From: Nemopilema nomurai
Taxonomy: Eukaryota; Cnidaria; Scyphozoa; Rhizostomeae; Rhizostomatidae
Direction: 5' to 3'
Assembly: GCA_003864495.1 (NCBI GenBank)
Contig: ML133478.1
Span: 754,498 to 818,497, forward strand
Length of the DNA: 64,000 nt
A program made the position numbers and the translations under genes. The first letter of the stretch is position 1. The number at the start of each line of letters is the position of its first letter. The notes beneath the pieces were generated by a model, which saw only the letters and a list, made by a program, of their open reading frames with translations, was not told the origin of the DNA and searched no databases. Below are positions 1 through 15,000 of this stretch, piece by piece.

Positions 1-3000
1 ATAGATAACTGCACTTCCACTGGACAGGTCCCAGGCTAATTACAGAGCAGCGAGGGTAGTTGCCCCCTCCCCAAAGCTGCCACTGCCTTTACCCATGTAG
101 CATAAAGATCAAATGTTGGTAAGGAATAAAAATTCGAAGCATGGAAAGCATTCCACTCATCAGCACTTTTTGCAAAACACCAGAACAAGGATCTTTTGTG
201 GCACATATGGCATTGATTAGGCTAGTCTCTTTCTTATCTTGCAATTATTATCACTATTATGGGCGTTGTTTTCATTCTAAAATTGAAAATTTGCCAGGAA
301 AACATTCAAAGAATTGTTCAGAAGTCTTTTTCAAAGCCACTTTGCATATTTTTATCACGTTTGTGACATAATGGATAACATTGCCAATATCTTAATCCTA
401 AGTCCTGTTGACCAACAGTACCTTCTATATCTCCCTGCAACACACAAACAGCATGTGCAAAACAGACAGACACAAATACCGGGAAATCAAAGAAGGAAAT
501 GGTAAACTGACTTGCCAGATTGGTCCCAAGGTCTTTGGTCTGACTTGACAACCGTAGAATTTCAATTACCGTCACATGAAGATTAATTGACCAAAATTTC
601 CTGTGGCATCGATCTTGGCTGACCAATTATTGTTGATCTCGCGCTATAGACAAGAAAAGTCTTTGTGAGAAGCTAATTCGATAGCATCTTTTAGATATCC
701 ATAGTTGGAGCAAGGGTGTAGCGCCCTAAACCTTCACCCTTTCCCCCATCTTACCCCCGCTGAATTAGGCGAAAAAAACCTGCGCACTCACAGAAATATC
801 TTTAATATATGCTGTATAACATTAGTTTGGCTCGAGGTTCGGGGTTTAAGGGTAGAAAATCCACTATCAGAAAACCCCCAAAACTAATCGGGGAAGCCGC
901 AAAGAAGTGATTTTGAACAAAAAGGTACGTGTTAAATGAGAAGCCATAAGTAGAACGCTTCAGATAGATTAACATATTTCTCGTAATATAGAAAGACTCG
1001 CTGCAGGGCTCGAAGACCTAATTGACATGATGTTAAAAGAAAGACATGACGCATTCAAGTATAAAACATGCAAATTGATAAGGTCTTTTTGGTGGCTAAG
1101 AAGGAAACCGGATGGACGTCAACAGTCGATGCTTTTCCGTCTGCCTTCGAGCTGAAAGGGGTTTCACTGCCAGTTTTCCAAGAAACATCCCCCATTCTAG
1201 CACGGGTGAGGTTTAATGATCAGACAAAGGAGAAAAAATCAGAGCTAGTGATCAATCAATCCCTCATAGGTTAAGGCGATTCTTTCCCACATCCCGAAAT
1301 AAAAGTCATAAGCAGATATCTATTCTGCATCCGCCAGCTATCACATTTAAGTTCATTTCCGTCAATCTGAACATGGACAAGATAAAATATTTGCACGTTT
1401 TGATGAATTTGCCAGGTAAACTGGCTAATGTCCCGGTTTATATCCGATCGCCGTGCGGTCAGCTTCGAGCGGCCAGGCACATGACCGCCGGCCCTTTCCG
1501 CTGGACAAAGACAAAATCAAACACTGCCTGGTTTTAGTAATAGCCCCCAAGGAGTAAGAAATAACACCCACCAAACGTGTGCAAAGTCATTGTGAGCAAG
1601 CGAAGTGATCGATGTATGGGCCCTTTTATGTCCAGTTATCAAGTCTCTACACTCGATTCAAGATTATTTGGTGAATTTTGGTATTTAAAGCTGACTTCAT
1701 TTTCTAAGGGAGCAAATTTTTTTTAAGAACAAAGTGATTGCTACTAGGAAACTATCTCAACACTAGTGCAATTGGCCTGTGGATAATTTCAAGTAATGCA
1801 AGTCCTTTGCTGCTTTAGCCCGAAAGTGAAATTTATTGTATAATGGGGCTTGTGAGTTTTGCCTTTTATTTTCCTGAATCGAGCATCGAAAATTCCCTAA
1901 GAATCTTGGTATTTATACAAATTCGTTACGAACGATTCCAATGACGAAAGAGTGCGCTAGAGGCAAAGATGTTTAGAGATCTTTGTTCCAAGAAAGACAA
2001 ATCCTTCAATAACAGTTGTCCTCTAGGGCCACTCTGCAACATAATTGATTCTTACACTGCTCACAACCAAAATTTTTTAGCGACCACATCGAGTTTTTGT
2101 TCCCAACCTTCATGGTAACTATGACGTCACATGGGCGGACATGGGCAGAACTGCGTTAGTCCAGGTGGATGACGGCAGAGGAACCAAGTCCCAAATGAGG
2201 CGACAAAACCAATTTGCGAGGAAGAAAGAGGTGAACAATAGAGACGGTCATTTTGAGATCTAATTCAACACCCTGACGCCATTAACGCAACATCTTTTTG
2301 CGGAGAAGTGGCCATGCGAGGCGGATGTTCCCATGAGACATGGCGGAGCAACAAAGGACGCCTTTGTCGCAAGGTGAGATGAGTTTCTATGCACCAAACC
2401 TATGGTGTGAATTACTTGCGATTTTTATTGCTTTTTAGCACTAAATCAGCGTGGAAGGGAGGCCACTTCCTTCCACCGTGATCCGCATACAATGTTCAGG
2501 TGTTTTACCATGCCACGAGATCTCTTCACAAATGTAGAAAGCGTGTTTGCCAGGCGCTCTCTGTACATTGGTGGGCTGCATTTAAATCACCTACGTAGCT
2601 CTTTAGCCTCTCAAAACACATAAACATAACCCAAAGTTTATTCTACCTCTATCCTTGACAGAAATCCGACTGCAACTAGCGTTATAGTGGCGTCTTAGTC
2701 ACATCAAAGAGTCTTAGTTATCCCTGACTCACATAGTCCCATCAATCTGTCGGCCAGCAAGGCAATACGCAAAGATGGGGCTTATTGCCTAAGACACATT
2801 TCGCCATAAGCAGAGACCAATAAAGAAAACTGGTTATGAGATAAACCGCGTAATCGTAGCAATTAATACCTAGACACCACAAAAACACTTAACCGTTTAG
2901 TCGTTCCATATGCATGTTGAACGGACAGTATCTCAAACAGAGGTTGGGGAAGTTCATCCCGAGACCACTTTGATATTGTTGTTGCTACTGCTGTTGTTTT

Positions 3001-6000
3001 TTGTGGCTGTTGTTGTTGTTGTTGTTGTTGTTGGGAAATTGTAACAAAGCAGAAGCAAACGGTAAACTCATTCCATTCTCTTCGATTCAAGCAAAATGTA
3101 TGGTGTCGATTGGTGGAATCGAAACAGAATCGCCAATGCCAAAAGACTTCATTACAAATCAGCCGTTTACATGATAAACTGGTTTATACACTTTATGATT
3201 GAGATCTTTTTATGGCAACTATGTCTGGCAAGACACATAAACGGCTCCTTTATAAGGGTGGATCTGGTAAAACCCTCCACGTGACAAATAGTCCACTACC
3301 TTGAATAGTGCTGATTCAATAGAATGTTATATTTTTAACGATATACGTTATGATGAGAGCTAGACGATTTTTAACCTTGAAAATAATAGGGCTTCGACTA
3401 CTATGACGCCTGAAGCAGGGTAGGGTATCAAAAGGCGACTTCGATATCTATTTCCACGCAAGAAGATCGTCCAACATATTCGAAAAAAAAAATGACGTAA
3501 TGACACTTTCTCAAAGTAGGTCATAGTGTCATGGAAGACAAAATGCTTCTATAAATAGAAATCTAGTGTGCAAGCTTACCAAATTTTGGCATTAATGAAT
3601 TCAAACTTTCTATCCCTCATTGATGTCACTTTTCAGCTGGGAATAATAAAAATGAAGAATAAGTGATGAGGTTTAGAATGAATAATATATATTTGTAAGG
3701 CAAAGAATATAAAATTAAGATAAGGGTCAACGGAACACATGGCATCGGTTACCTGCCTCTCTTGGTATGTGGCCCCATGCATCAACAAGCATTAATAGAA
3801 ACAAATGCCGTAGACGGACTAAGCGCCTGTTAATCTATTTGCGCTAGGATTGCCTAAACTTGATTACAACGTAAAATTATCCACATGTTCTAATAGAAAG
3901 CTTAAGACGACTTGTCAGGGCTTGGCCGGAGTAATGTCTCAACCCACAGGAGAAGTCACTTCCCCCCACAAGAGACACAAAGACCACACATCTATTTAAT
4001 TCAAGAGACATCGCCTGGGAGCCACGGTGGTGACATGCCTACCCAAGCTGGTCACTGTCAATGTAATGACATCATAGTGCCTTTCTCTCAAAAACTGTCA
4101 TACCCTTCACTGCGCATTAATAATAGTTTTGCATATACAAATGTGTACCACTGCCAATGCTATATGATATATCGATGCAGGGCATCAGAAAAGCCAGTGC
4201 ATAAAAAGGCCAGTACTTTCCATGCTGGTGCTTAGCTTATAGTAACTTGTTGTTATTTGCTGTCACAAATGGTTGTAAATACCAAGTGTCCTACTAAGTT
4301 AGATGTCCAGCTTCATATAGGATATGCTTATTCGCTCTATGAAATAGAACATTTATGAATCTGACAAGAAACCATATCAGAACTTTAGGCACCTATGAAG
4401 GACACATGCTGCAGAAAGAATAAAGTCCACTGTAGTAATAGTTTAGGTATCTCTTTTTGTGTTTTGGCTGCACAGAGCCAAGTTCTAATACTTGGTGCTT
4501 GATTATATCTTTAATGTTTGTGAGTCTTCATTTTTCAGTCCTTAAACCCAATATTCTCCGTCACATGTTCTTTGCTTCTACCTAGGCTGGCTTCCCATTG
4601 CAGGTACAGTTTGCTGATGACGTCATCACTACTGAGCGTCGCCACAGATCCAAATAGAAATGCAATGCAAATGACAATCAGCATCTCATATCGAATTATG
4701 AACCACGTATAGAAAAGAATATATTTAAATATTTCTGTGTCACCGTTATTCATGGGACATTACACAACATAGACAGGGACATTTTGGGAGGGTGTTTTAT
4801 TAGTACGCAGTGTGGAATTCTTTCCGCTAAAAACAACTGCAAATACATAAAAGGGGAAACGGCAAAACCTATGCCCCCATCCATACATTTATTGAGTTAT
4901 AAAATGACGTTATAATGGTCGTTGAAACTTAGATGGTGACTGCATGGCGACTAAGACAGAGTAATTCTTGAATCAAGGTTAGACAATCAGGACCGGCTTC
5001 TGGTCTTCATTAGAACATGAAAGTCCTAGAAGTCCAAATATAACTAGAGTTTCATATCTGCAGGCTTTACCCGGATTATCAAGTATAATACACAAACGAG
5101 CCCTTTCAATAATAAATCGAATACTTCGTAAAAATCAAATATGAAAATCTCTGATACTTAAAACTTCTGAATTACAAGGATATCGCAAGCATGACGCATT
5201 AATCCCGAGGCCTGAGCCTAATCATTCCTGCCTTGGAGCTCGTAGCTTGACGATGCGCAAAGTTTTATTTCAGATTAACTGGCTATTACGCACAATGTAC
5301 AATATACATACAGTGGTGCTTGCATTGACGGGCAATGGCAGCCGGGTCCCTGCTACTTGAGACCGCCCAGTGACCGTCTACAGTGGCCGAAATCCCAAAG
5401 CATGTGACACTTTCTGTTTATAAGTGGACTATGATGTTATAGGCCAAGAGGCTCCCGACCTTAGGGTTAAAGAACAATACAGAGGTAAAAGCTATGAGCC
5501 TTTAAAGCGGCGTCACTGAACTAAACCCTTTGGTACTTGTATCTGATACTAATAATAAAAATGTGCACTATTGAGGTTGTCTGTGTTGAAATAGTTGGAC
5601 CATAATTTCGGCATACCTTCCCATAATTTTCAATAAGTATCAACGTACAACAAAAAATTTGTTTAAATGCCTTGTTAAGTGAAAGACAGCAGAGGTGTGG
5701 TTAAATATAGAGGTTGAGTGCGTGGGAAGAAAAACTTTTGCGTGGACTCATGAAGCTATGAGTAAATGGTACATATCCTTGGTCTCGATGGTTGCTAATC
5801 AAGAGCAAAAGACTACCCTCGAGCATTATTACAGGATTTGAAGTTTGTCATGGACGGGCTCACAGCAAGCAACCCACCTACTTCGCCAACAGTCTTTGCC
5901 CAGTGACAATTCGTGTCAAATTTAATGAGAGAAGTAGTTATCAATTAGGCCTAGTATTTGAAAGGAGTGACACATTCTAGCAGACGTCGCACAAGTGGCA

Positions 6001-9000
6001 ATAGTGGGCAACTAATCAGAGATTTAACAACGGTTCGTTCACGAAGAAACAAATGCCTTTATATCAACCATTTGGAATGATCATAACTTTGACATTGCGG
6101 CTTACATTATGGTTAAAAAATTATACTTGATTGTTACTAATTCTCTCGCCTTCATAGTCAAAATCTAAAACTTGACACATGACAAAACTGAGACGCTAGC
6201 AGAATTGGAAATCTCTCGATGGTAAATCAGTTATTTGTCAGAAGTCACGAATCTAGATTACCAAAATAGTTAGTGATCCATTAGTTCTAGTAGAACAAGT
6301 TCTTCTATAACACATGCTATTAAGGCGTAAAATGCTAGGACATGATAGATTTAAGCGGTAGGGTGACTTCGTCTCGTCGCATTTAGAGAATTTTATATGC
6401 AAGGGCATGTGGCGTTCAGACCAAACGACCAAAATTTATTCTACGAATCAAGTTCGATTGATCTTAATATGTTCCTTGATTGAATTCTTCGTTCTTTTTG
6501 TAGCCGTAGTTGTATCGCGACGAGTTCAATGAGTTCTCGTCGTCTAAGCATTTCGACGCTGCATTGAGAAGAGGCAAAAATGAATCGCAATATGATCAGA
6601 ACTTTATAAATCCCCGTATAAAAACCATAATACATTTTGGCATGACATGCAGCGTAGATGTTTCATGGGAAAACACATCGACTATACAGAAAGGCAAGTT
6701 CATGTGGCCTTTTAATAGAGCCTTGGAGAGGGAATGGGGGAGTCAGTGTCGTTGGAAACACTCGTATTCACTAAGGTCTGAAACCATCGGAACGTCGCTA
6801 CTGAAGCATGACTCTGCAATCAAAGCATCCCTATTAGGGACTGATTATTTACACGACTTGCAGCACTGTTTTTTCCACAATCTCCCTAAGCTTTTCAATG
6901 CTACATCACGTCATACTGACTCAGCCCCTCTCACTCAACAGAGTAGATTTTTTTCATCTCAATTACATCATAATTTTATAATCATTACATCATCGTTACA
7001 TCATTCTCACACATTCTTCATCATCAAATCTATTTCTTTTGGTTTCACATACCTTTTTTATCGCAAATCTTTTATCATTCGTTCGATCTTGAAAATGATA
7101 ATTTGCTGCAAAACATTCTGAAATGCTTCATGCTATAAAAATGGGTTGGAGCAAATTTAAAACTCCGACAATAGCACTTTACAGATATACACAGGCCTAA
7201 TGAAATAAAATAACAACTATAAATTAATCAGCATAACTTCTAATCAAAGGAAATCAAATTTATTGTGCCTCGATTCTCTAAATGTCATATAAGCCAAGCT
7301 ACAGAAGCATTGAAAAAGGATATACTGAGATACCCCCACGTTATATCAAACAGAATACTGCAAAAGAAGGAGATCAAGCGTATGTGTGTCGTCATACACC
7401 AAAACCTTTGTCTTACTACGCCAGTTGCGAGGAGTAACATTTTAGAAAAAGAAGTAAAAACGTTTTTATTAAACTGCATTGGAAAACAAGTTGTGAGTTG
7501 ATTGTGCAATGTTTCGAATAAACCCGCATATATCATGACGTAACGTTAGTTGTAGAGCACGAGACCAGGGAGTAAGTAGAACGTATAATACATGAGCCCA
7601 TGATTAGGCCCTTTTAAACAACATAACAGATTGTGATTAAACTGCCAGTGATTTCCACTTTTGCTTTTGGCGCAAGGCAGATGCCGTGTTTTATCATTAT
7701 AACCCCACGACCTGACCTTGCCTCTTTTATCTGTGCATTTCACTGCGCATCAGGTGATAAAGTCCATTAGCAATGCTCGAAATCCCTGCATCATTTCCAA
7801 CGAGCGGCTTTCGACCATCAAGGCGCATTGAGACTTGATTTAATCCCAGATGATGCTAAATGTATTACTGTTGTCATGAGGAACACAAGTGCATGATTTT
7901 CGCTTACTTATCCTGGTTTCCTTTTGATAATGACAAATAGATCGTCGATGTACACGGATAATGATACGCAGATAACGACAATCTCGCCAGCTTTTCACAT
8001 TGCATCAGCAGTGCGTATTATTTCATTTGCTTAGACACCCCGAATCCCTTGGTATCTGCTTTATCCGGCACCAAGCCCTACTAGTCTTACCGTGAATTAT
8101 TAGGATTTCAAAATGCGCGCCAGATTAATCTCCCGATTCGCCATCAGTTGCTTGGCTTCCCAAGTCTCATTGAATGTTACACCTGTCTGCAAGCACACGG
8201 CTGTGTTCCCATGCTTATATCCAATAAGCTAAATGCTCTATCATAACTTTCATCTTAATTCATACGCTAATCACATTCATCTTTGTCCGGGCGTCTCAAT
8301 ACTTTTTTCTGTTTTATCTTTAAATTTGAAACTGGCGGTAACTCAAACGAACAACAATGGAATAAAGACTGTCGTTCTCAACTTCTGAAAGCGGTGGCAA
8401 TCATCCTATTGCGGCGGCTCGATGCAGGGCCGACAATTTAGAGACCGGTTAATACCTAAATTTTGCTTGCCCCTCGGCATTCTAGTGATGCCGACGGACG
8501 GCTAATTCCCTGCTTTTGAAAGCCACTGACACGTTATACCCTAGAGCCGTCGGAGCCCAGAACCCAAAGGCCACAGCCGAATATGTTTCGAAACTCGAAT
8601 AAACACAAGCTCGAGAGTATTTCAATGCCATTTCAAGTGCATCGACAACTTGGAGTTTTCCGGACACTTGGTCGCGTCTAGGATAGCCGTGCGTAATAAT
8701 CAAAATTGCTACCATCGCGCTACTTTTAGTATTGTCTGGTGAAGAAGAAACGCGACCTCTGCAGTATATGTTTTGTATAGAGAACTTCGAAAGATAGTTT
8801 TAATAATGGTGTACAAAATCGATAAAAGTAAAGACGTTCAAAAATTTTTGTTGTAAATGTTGTTCAAAATATTGTTCAAAAAAGAAAGTAAAACTGAATT
8901 GATCGACTTAGCTGGTTAAGAAAGTGGCTTTGTGTATATAACTTGCTTGTCATTATGCGATTAGAAAAGAAATTTGTTACAGGTATTTAGGATATAATTA

Positions 9001-12000
9001 TTCAGCAATTAAGGAACATGATTTGGTTAAAAAGGAAACACACATTGTATCCAATGAGTTTTAAGAAAGTGTGGAAGAGTACAGGGAAAGTGAAATTAAA
9101 AGATAATTTTCTCTGACACAGATCCAGACTGATTGGAATTGAGATGAGCATTAGGTTCAAAGAATCTGCCATGGTACATGAAGATATCTGTTTGTTTAGG
9201 GTATGATATTGTAAAACCTGGATTATATAGAAACCAGATGGATAACCATGGATTTATCTACAGCGTTGCAATGACCAATTTCTGCAATGATGGATTAACA
9301 ACGTACAAGGATTTGGTTTCAAAATGCTATGCATGAAATATCAAAAATCAACTCTTAGGACTTAATGGGATCAAAAGATGAATTACAGATCCACATGACT
9401 TGAAAAAACTTGGACCAAGAGCTGTCTGGGGAAAATGTTTTACCCAAAATTTAGCTAAAAATCACATTTTAATCACTTACTCTATTTCAGGTTTTGGTAG
9501 AAACTTACAAGTTAATAGCAGAATAACTTATAAATGGAAGCAATTTTCAGAAAGCTGAATGAAAAAGCAACATTCAGTAAAAATTTTCCTTATTTTGTAA
9601 GCCTCTTTAATTTTTTCTAACTTTTCATAAACTGTTAATTCAGAATATTTTGGATTTTGTTATTCATATCTAATTTAAGACTCAAATATTTCAATCATAT
9701 TTTCCTACACTTTTCAGAAAACCTTCTATCCATTTCTATCCAAGTTCATGGTAAACTAGACATGTGTGATTATCCTCAACAAGTGATTTGAAGCAAAAAT
9801 GCTGAAGACAAGAGCCCTTTTTTAAATCAACAATAAAAAGGATTTTGTTAGATTTTTTAGGAATTCTCTCATGCATTTTCGTTTGCCATTTGAAGTTACC
9901 ATCCACTGGTGATGGAAATTTGTAACAATGTTGAGTCAAGGATGCCAAATAAAAAAAGCCACAAGCAACTTCCTATCCTCCCCAGATTTCCAATTTAAAT
10001 ATGGTAGAGGACTATGAAATTACAAAAATGACACACAGTCTTTATGTAGATATTGAAAAACATTTGCTGTTATCTAAAGTTTTGGGGCAACGTATGGATT
10101 AGGCAACTTTAGGGTAAACATCAGGCTCCCTTGGAATGGTAGGTTCCACTATACGTTGTGCATGCAACTTGAAGTTTGTATGTGGTATTATAATCTGGAT
10201 GAAGGGGGCCATTGTTGTTAGGTCAAGATGAGCAAGCAATTTGAATGAATGGCTGTACTGCCTTTATCTCTCCATAACTGGTATCCTTGATATCAGAAGA
10301 TTTGGTATTCAAAAAGAGCATATCTTTGTGCAGCAGTACGTTGGTAGCAGAATTGGCCTGCTCTGGTGATATTTGAGTCATTCACAAAGTATTTTAAATC
10401 CATTGAAACCATATCGTTTTCTCAACCGATGAATTATTTTAGGTAAATTTCAGCATTTGAAATTTACGTCACACGTTTTTATGACTGGAGATGGGCCTAA
10501 AGCCTCAAGAATGCTCCACAAAAGCGATACAAAGAAATTTCAAGCTATACTTACTTCAAATTTCTTTGAATGTCCAAAACCAACGGCGTGCCTGCCATTT
10601 TTGACTTTTTAAAACCAAAACAACTGGAATAATTTTGGCTGACGACTGCATTCCAGAGCGATCGATGGAATGGCGGGAAAGGCCCCTGTCATTAGTTTCC
10701 AGACTTCCCGGTAAGAACAATGTTGACTCCTTACAGAAAATTGATTAAATTTGATCAAGGGGCCAAAATTAACAAGTATTTAAGAGCTAAAAAGCAGAGT
10801 TTCTCGTTAAAAAAAGAAAAATAAAGTTTTGGTAGCGCTGCTCATAGATGGAGAATTCACTCTTATCTCGCCAGAATGGGGATTTAGGACTAACTTAAAC
10901 ATTAAACATTTGTTTGGAATTACACTAATTCCATCACTTTATCAGATTGAGAAACAAAGTCAGACAAAGAAATCTCAAAACCCAATTAGCCTTCACCCAA
11001 TAATGAAGATTAAAGGGACTGTGATAAGATGTTAACGAAGTAGATAATTCTGTTTCTAGTAAAATCGATACAGCATAATATAATGATTTGGTTTAGACTC
11101 CTAAACTAATTTTTTATTGTTATACTTCTATTGCTTGTCTGTTGTAATGAAATATATTATCTATATTTAAATTGAATTAGTCCCAGAATAAGATCAATTA
11201 GGAAAGCACACTGTTTGAAGCTAAGCTCAGGGAAGTGAAGCATCTAAAAACATTAAAAACTTTACTGCAAAGAATTGCCCGTTCACTCACTCGCGAATTG
11301 CTTGACTGGAATAAGAATGGATTAGAAACCGAAATGGGCCTATACCAGGGTGAAGATTTTACAGGCTTGAAATTTGACATTGCAAACTGGATGTCTTCAC
11401 CGATGGATGTGCTCAGGCTATAATTAAGAATCTAAGACATCCTCTGGTCTCTGTTTCAATAACAAAATATAATCTAAAAGAACATTAGCTGCATTCTAAC
11501 CAGGCATAAATATGACACTGGCCCAGTTTAAAACGGAAAGCTTGCAGAGTCAGAATAAGTTGATATATGTTTCGTAACGATATATATGTACACCCCGATT
11601 TAAATAAATGCATAACAAATTGACTTTCACTTTTCGAGTAAATACGGCCCAGATGTTTAGGGGCTACACAAGAAGGCAACTGGCTAGCTTCATACAAATT
11701 AGTTCATGATCCTCGTCTGCCTAATGTTAGGCATCTCCCGCCAGCATCCGTGCACTTGCTAATGTTAGGTTTACTGTCAGTTAGCTGTCAGAAGGCCTGC
11801 GCGACCAAGCAGTCGCCATATAGACTGGCCTGGGTGCGAGTCCAGTTCTGGTTACGTCATTCACACACAATGGCTCTTGTTCTAGATAGCAGCTATAAAT
11901 GGTTAGCAAATTGGCCGTTTTTTAATCTTGATCAATCAACAGCCGTCCGTGAACTATTATCGCTGGTGAGGGATTTTTTTGTTACCAGAAACTCTTCTAC

Positions 12001-15000
12001 CGATGTGTAAAACTGTAATAGATTTGAATTCGGTTGATCAAACGTTGGCAAATAATTGAAAGCTTTTTCATAAAAGTTTACACATATAGCAATAATTTGA
12101 CCCAGACGTGGAATTAGGAGATAGGTTAACAGAAGATAGAGGAATCGATAAGCTTTCAAACCGATGCATGACCTGGTAAACATCAGTGGGCAAGAGGACT
12201 GTCCGAGGCTTTTTGGGTTCTTTGCTGTGGACCAACTCTCGTTTGATTTGAAATTAGTTTCTATAATGGATTTAAAGAAGAGGATCGAGAGAAACAAAGG
12301 CAACCTAAAAGTTTTATCAATGTCACCAAGTCAATTAATAAATGGACTGTAAAGGACATTCGAAAATTCGTTCAATTGTAAAATGAAAGTAGCGACGAAA
12401 TCAGCATAAATTATTTGCTTTGTAGCCCGATATAATGGTGGTAATTACAGTTTTATGTACGGTGCATCTTCCCAGAATTACCTTTTTTAGCTTTTTAAAT
12501 GTCCAGAATACTTTGAAAATAGCTTGCGGCGCCCTTTTATAAGGGAAAACTAAAGCGGTCTTCAGGATGTTTCTGAATGGACAAAACTTAACAACACTAA
12601 TTTTCTTCCGTAGTAGGCCCTGTATCTAAAAGTCAATTTGAGCAAGATGATGAATAAAGTGCTATAATTTTTATTCTGCATTTGACATGAAAACGATGAA
12701 AAGATCAGATAACGCGGCAAGCCACTGATAAATGTTTATTAAGTCACTGACCTCCCCGAATCTCCTATTTCCAATGCTGCATCTAGGGGTTAAATATGAG
12801 TTTCAAGACCATTTAAAAAAGTTCGAGGAATTCTGCTGAAAAATAGCATATGCAACAAACTTTTAGAATGAGAAGAAAACCGTACCAAAAACATAATCAG
12901 TTCTTGATTTTGAATGTTTCAGTTAACATGGGTTATAGGACTCAACAAACTTCTGTGATATCCCTTAGCCGTTTACAAAACGCTCCATTGTATCTTATAC
13001 CTAACGTTGCTTTTTGCGATTCTTAAGTTTAATCAAACTAAAAATCTCGCTTTATTCAAAACATTTCATCTACTAGACAATTTTTCTGTTTCGAGGGTGA
13101 TTTCTTAGTGTCCAAATTAAATTCGTGTTGCTCATACAACAGGCTCTTCACGTTGGTATGTTTATATTTAACACAAGCTCTTAACATAAACAACTTCTTT
13201 ATTCTCATGGTAATTATCAAAGCCGTGGGATTGTTTTACACATTCATCCTCCTCATGACATCATTTTCAAAAATATACATTCATGTAAGGGCCTTTTAAA
13301 AAATATGAGACCCAAACTACCTAGCACATTCATATATGTTTTCATCAAACAAGAAGAGAAATTCCAACTATTTCGAAACTCCAATTAAAACTTGATATGG
13401 TTTATGTATCTTTCTTTGCTTTTGAAAGTTTTCTTGCGAACTTGCTTAGGCCTGTCTACAATAATTTTCCTTAGCTCAGCACTTTCCAGCAATTGCATTA
13501 CGTCACCTATTCTTCACCTATGTTATTGTAAGGCATCAACTTTTATCGTGTATAATTACCCTTTGTAATCCTCTAGCTTTCCATCTCGATTTGAATACAA
13601 AATTTCTTTTTTGAGTTTCTGTAAATCTACTACAGTGCCAAATATGTTCCAGGTTCAATACTTGCAAATGCCAACCCTGGCTCCGCAGAAAGCCAACCAT
13701 CGTTTTGTGTCAATGTCGAAATGTCAATGTCTCTACTACCACTTCTCGACTACAAGACATCAGAGATTCAAGATTTTTGGATTCAAATAGCCTCTTCATA
13801 AGTTTTCCTTTCCTTCTGTTTGATATGAAACGCAAGATACCATGTCTAATTTTCATTAGACTACAAAGGCTTTTGTTCCAAGAAGCCAAAGCTGATATAC
13901 AAAGAAGGCAAAATCCGTGAAAACACCGTTTTTTCAAAACCATTAGCAAACGGAAAAACGAAATCCACTGTTAATCTTAGAGGTAATTAATGCTTGACAA
14001 AAAGTGAAACATCATTGGAAGTTCATTACATACTAACGATAATGGATGGATTCAATTTTGCTATCCAATTTATGGCTTGCAGAGACTTGCAAACACAACG
14101 GTATACAAAGGACAAGATGCGTCTTGACCACAGAGAGACAAAAATTGTTAGCTGGACAAAGAATCGATCATATCGATTTGATTTGATCGTAATTAAATGA
14201 ATGAATCACTCTTTTATCAGCCAAAGACCCATTGAAGTGTCTGCACCACGAAGACTCTGGGAGCGTTGCATTAGAAATGTGGTGTATTTGCGTTTGACAT
14301 AGAAGTCGCAAATATGCGATCATCCAATGATGTCCTTCAATAGACATCAGTCTTGGGATGGGGCAGTGCGAGATTTAGCTGCGACCGGAATATCTACGCT
14401 TCCCACCTCAACTTTGATATTGTTTCCATACCGTAAGCGTCATCATTCTTTACTAAAATATATACCAAAGTGTACCAAATTGGGCAAAACGTATATTGGA
14501 ACTCATGAAGTGTTGCTAAAAATAGCAATTGGTATTCAGAGGCACAAAGTCGATCGGTTTGGTGGATGCTTTTTAAAATCTTGCTAAGAAGCATCGCTCT
14601 TTATGAACATTGATCAAGCTTGTGAAAACATACTGATTTCTGCATTGTTATCTCAATCAACAGCGATAATCGAAAATGTATCAATCACTTTTTTCTCGTT
14701 CATAGAATGACGTAAATCTTGCCCTGCCTCGGAATATTCTACTACTTAGCGCCACTAAGAACTGATTGCCTTTCAGAAACTTTACATCCATTAAAAAAGG
14801 GATCGAATTCAAGGCTGGCTAGAAGTGACGATAGTCCTTACAAAACGTCGCCGCGATGCAGCCGCAACAATACGAGGATGCGAAGGCGCGCCACGTGACG
14901 TGCCTCTTCCTATCAACTGATGAGCACTGACATAATGTGATTCGGAATGTTTGCTTCTCTGGGGATTCTCATTTCAGAATCTTCTTTTCGTGGAAATTAA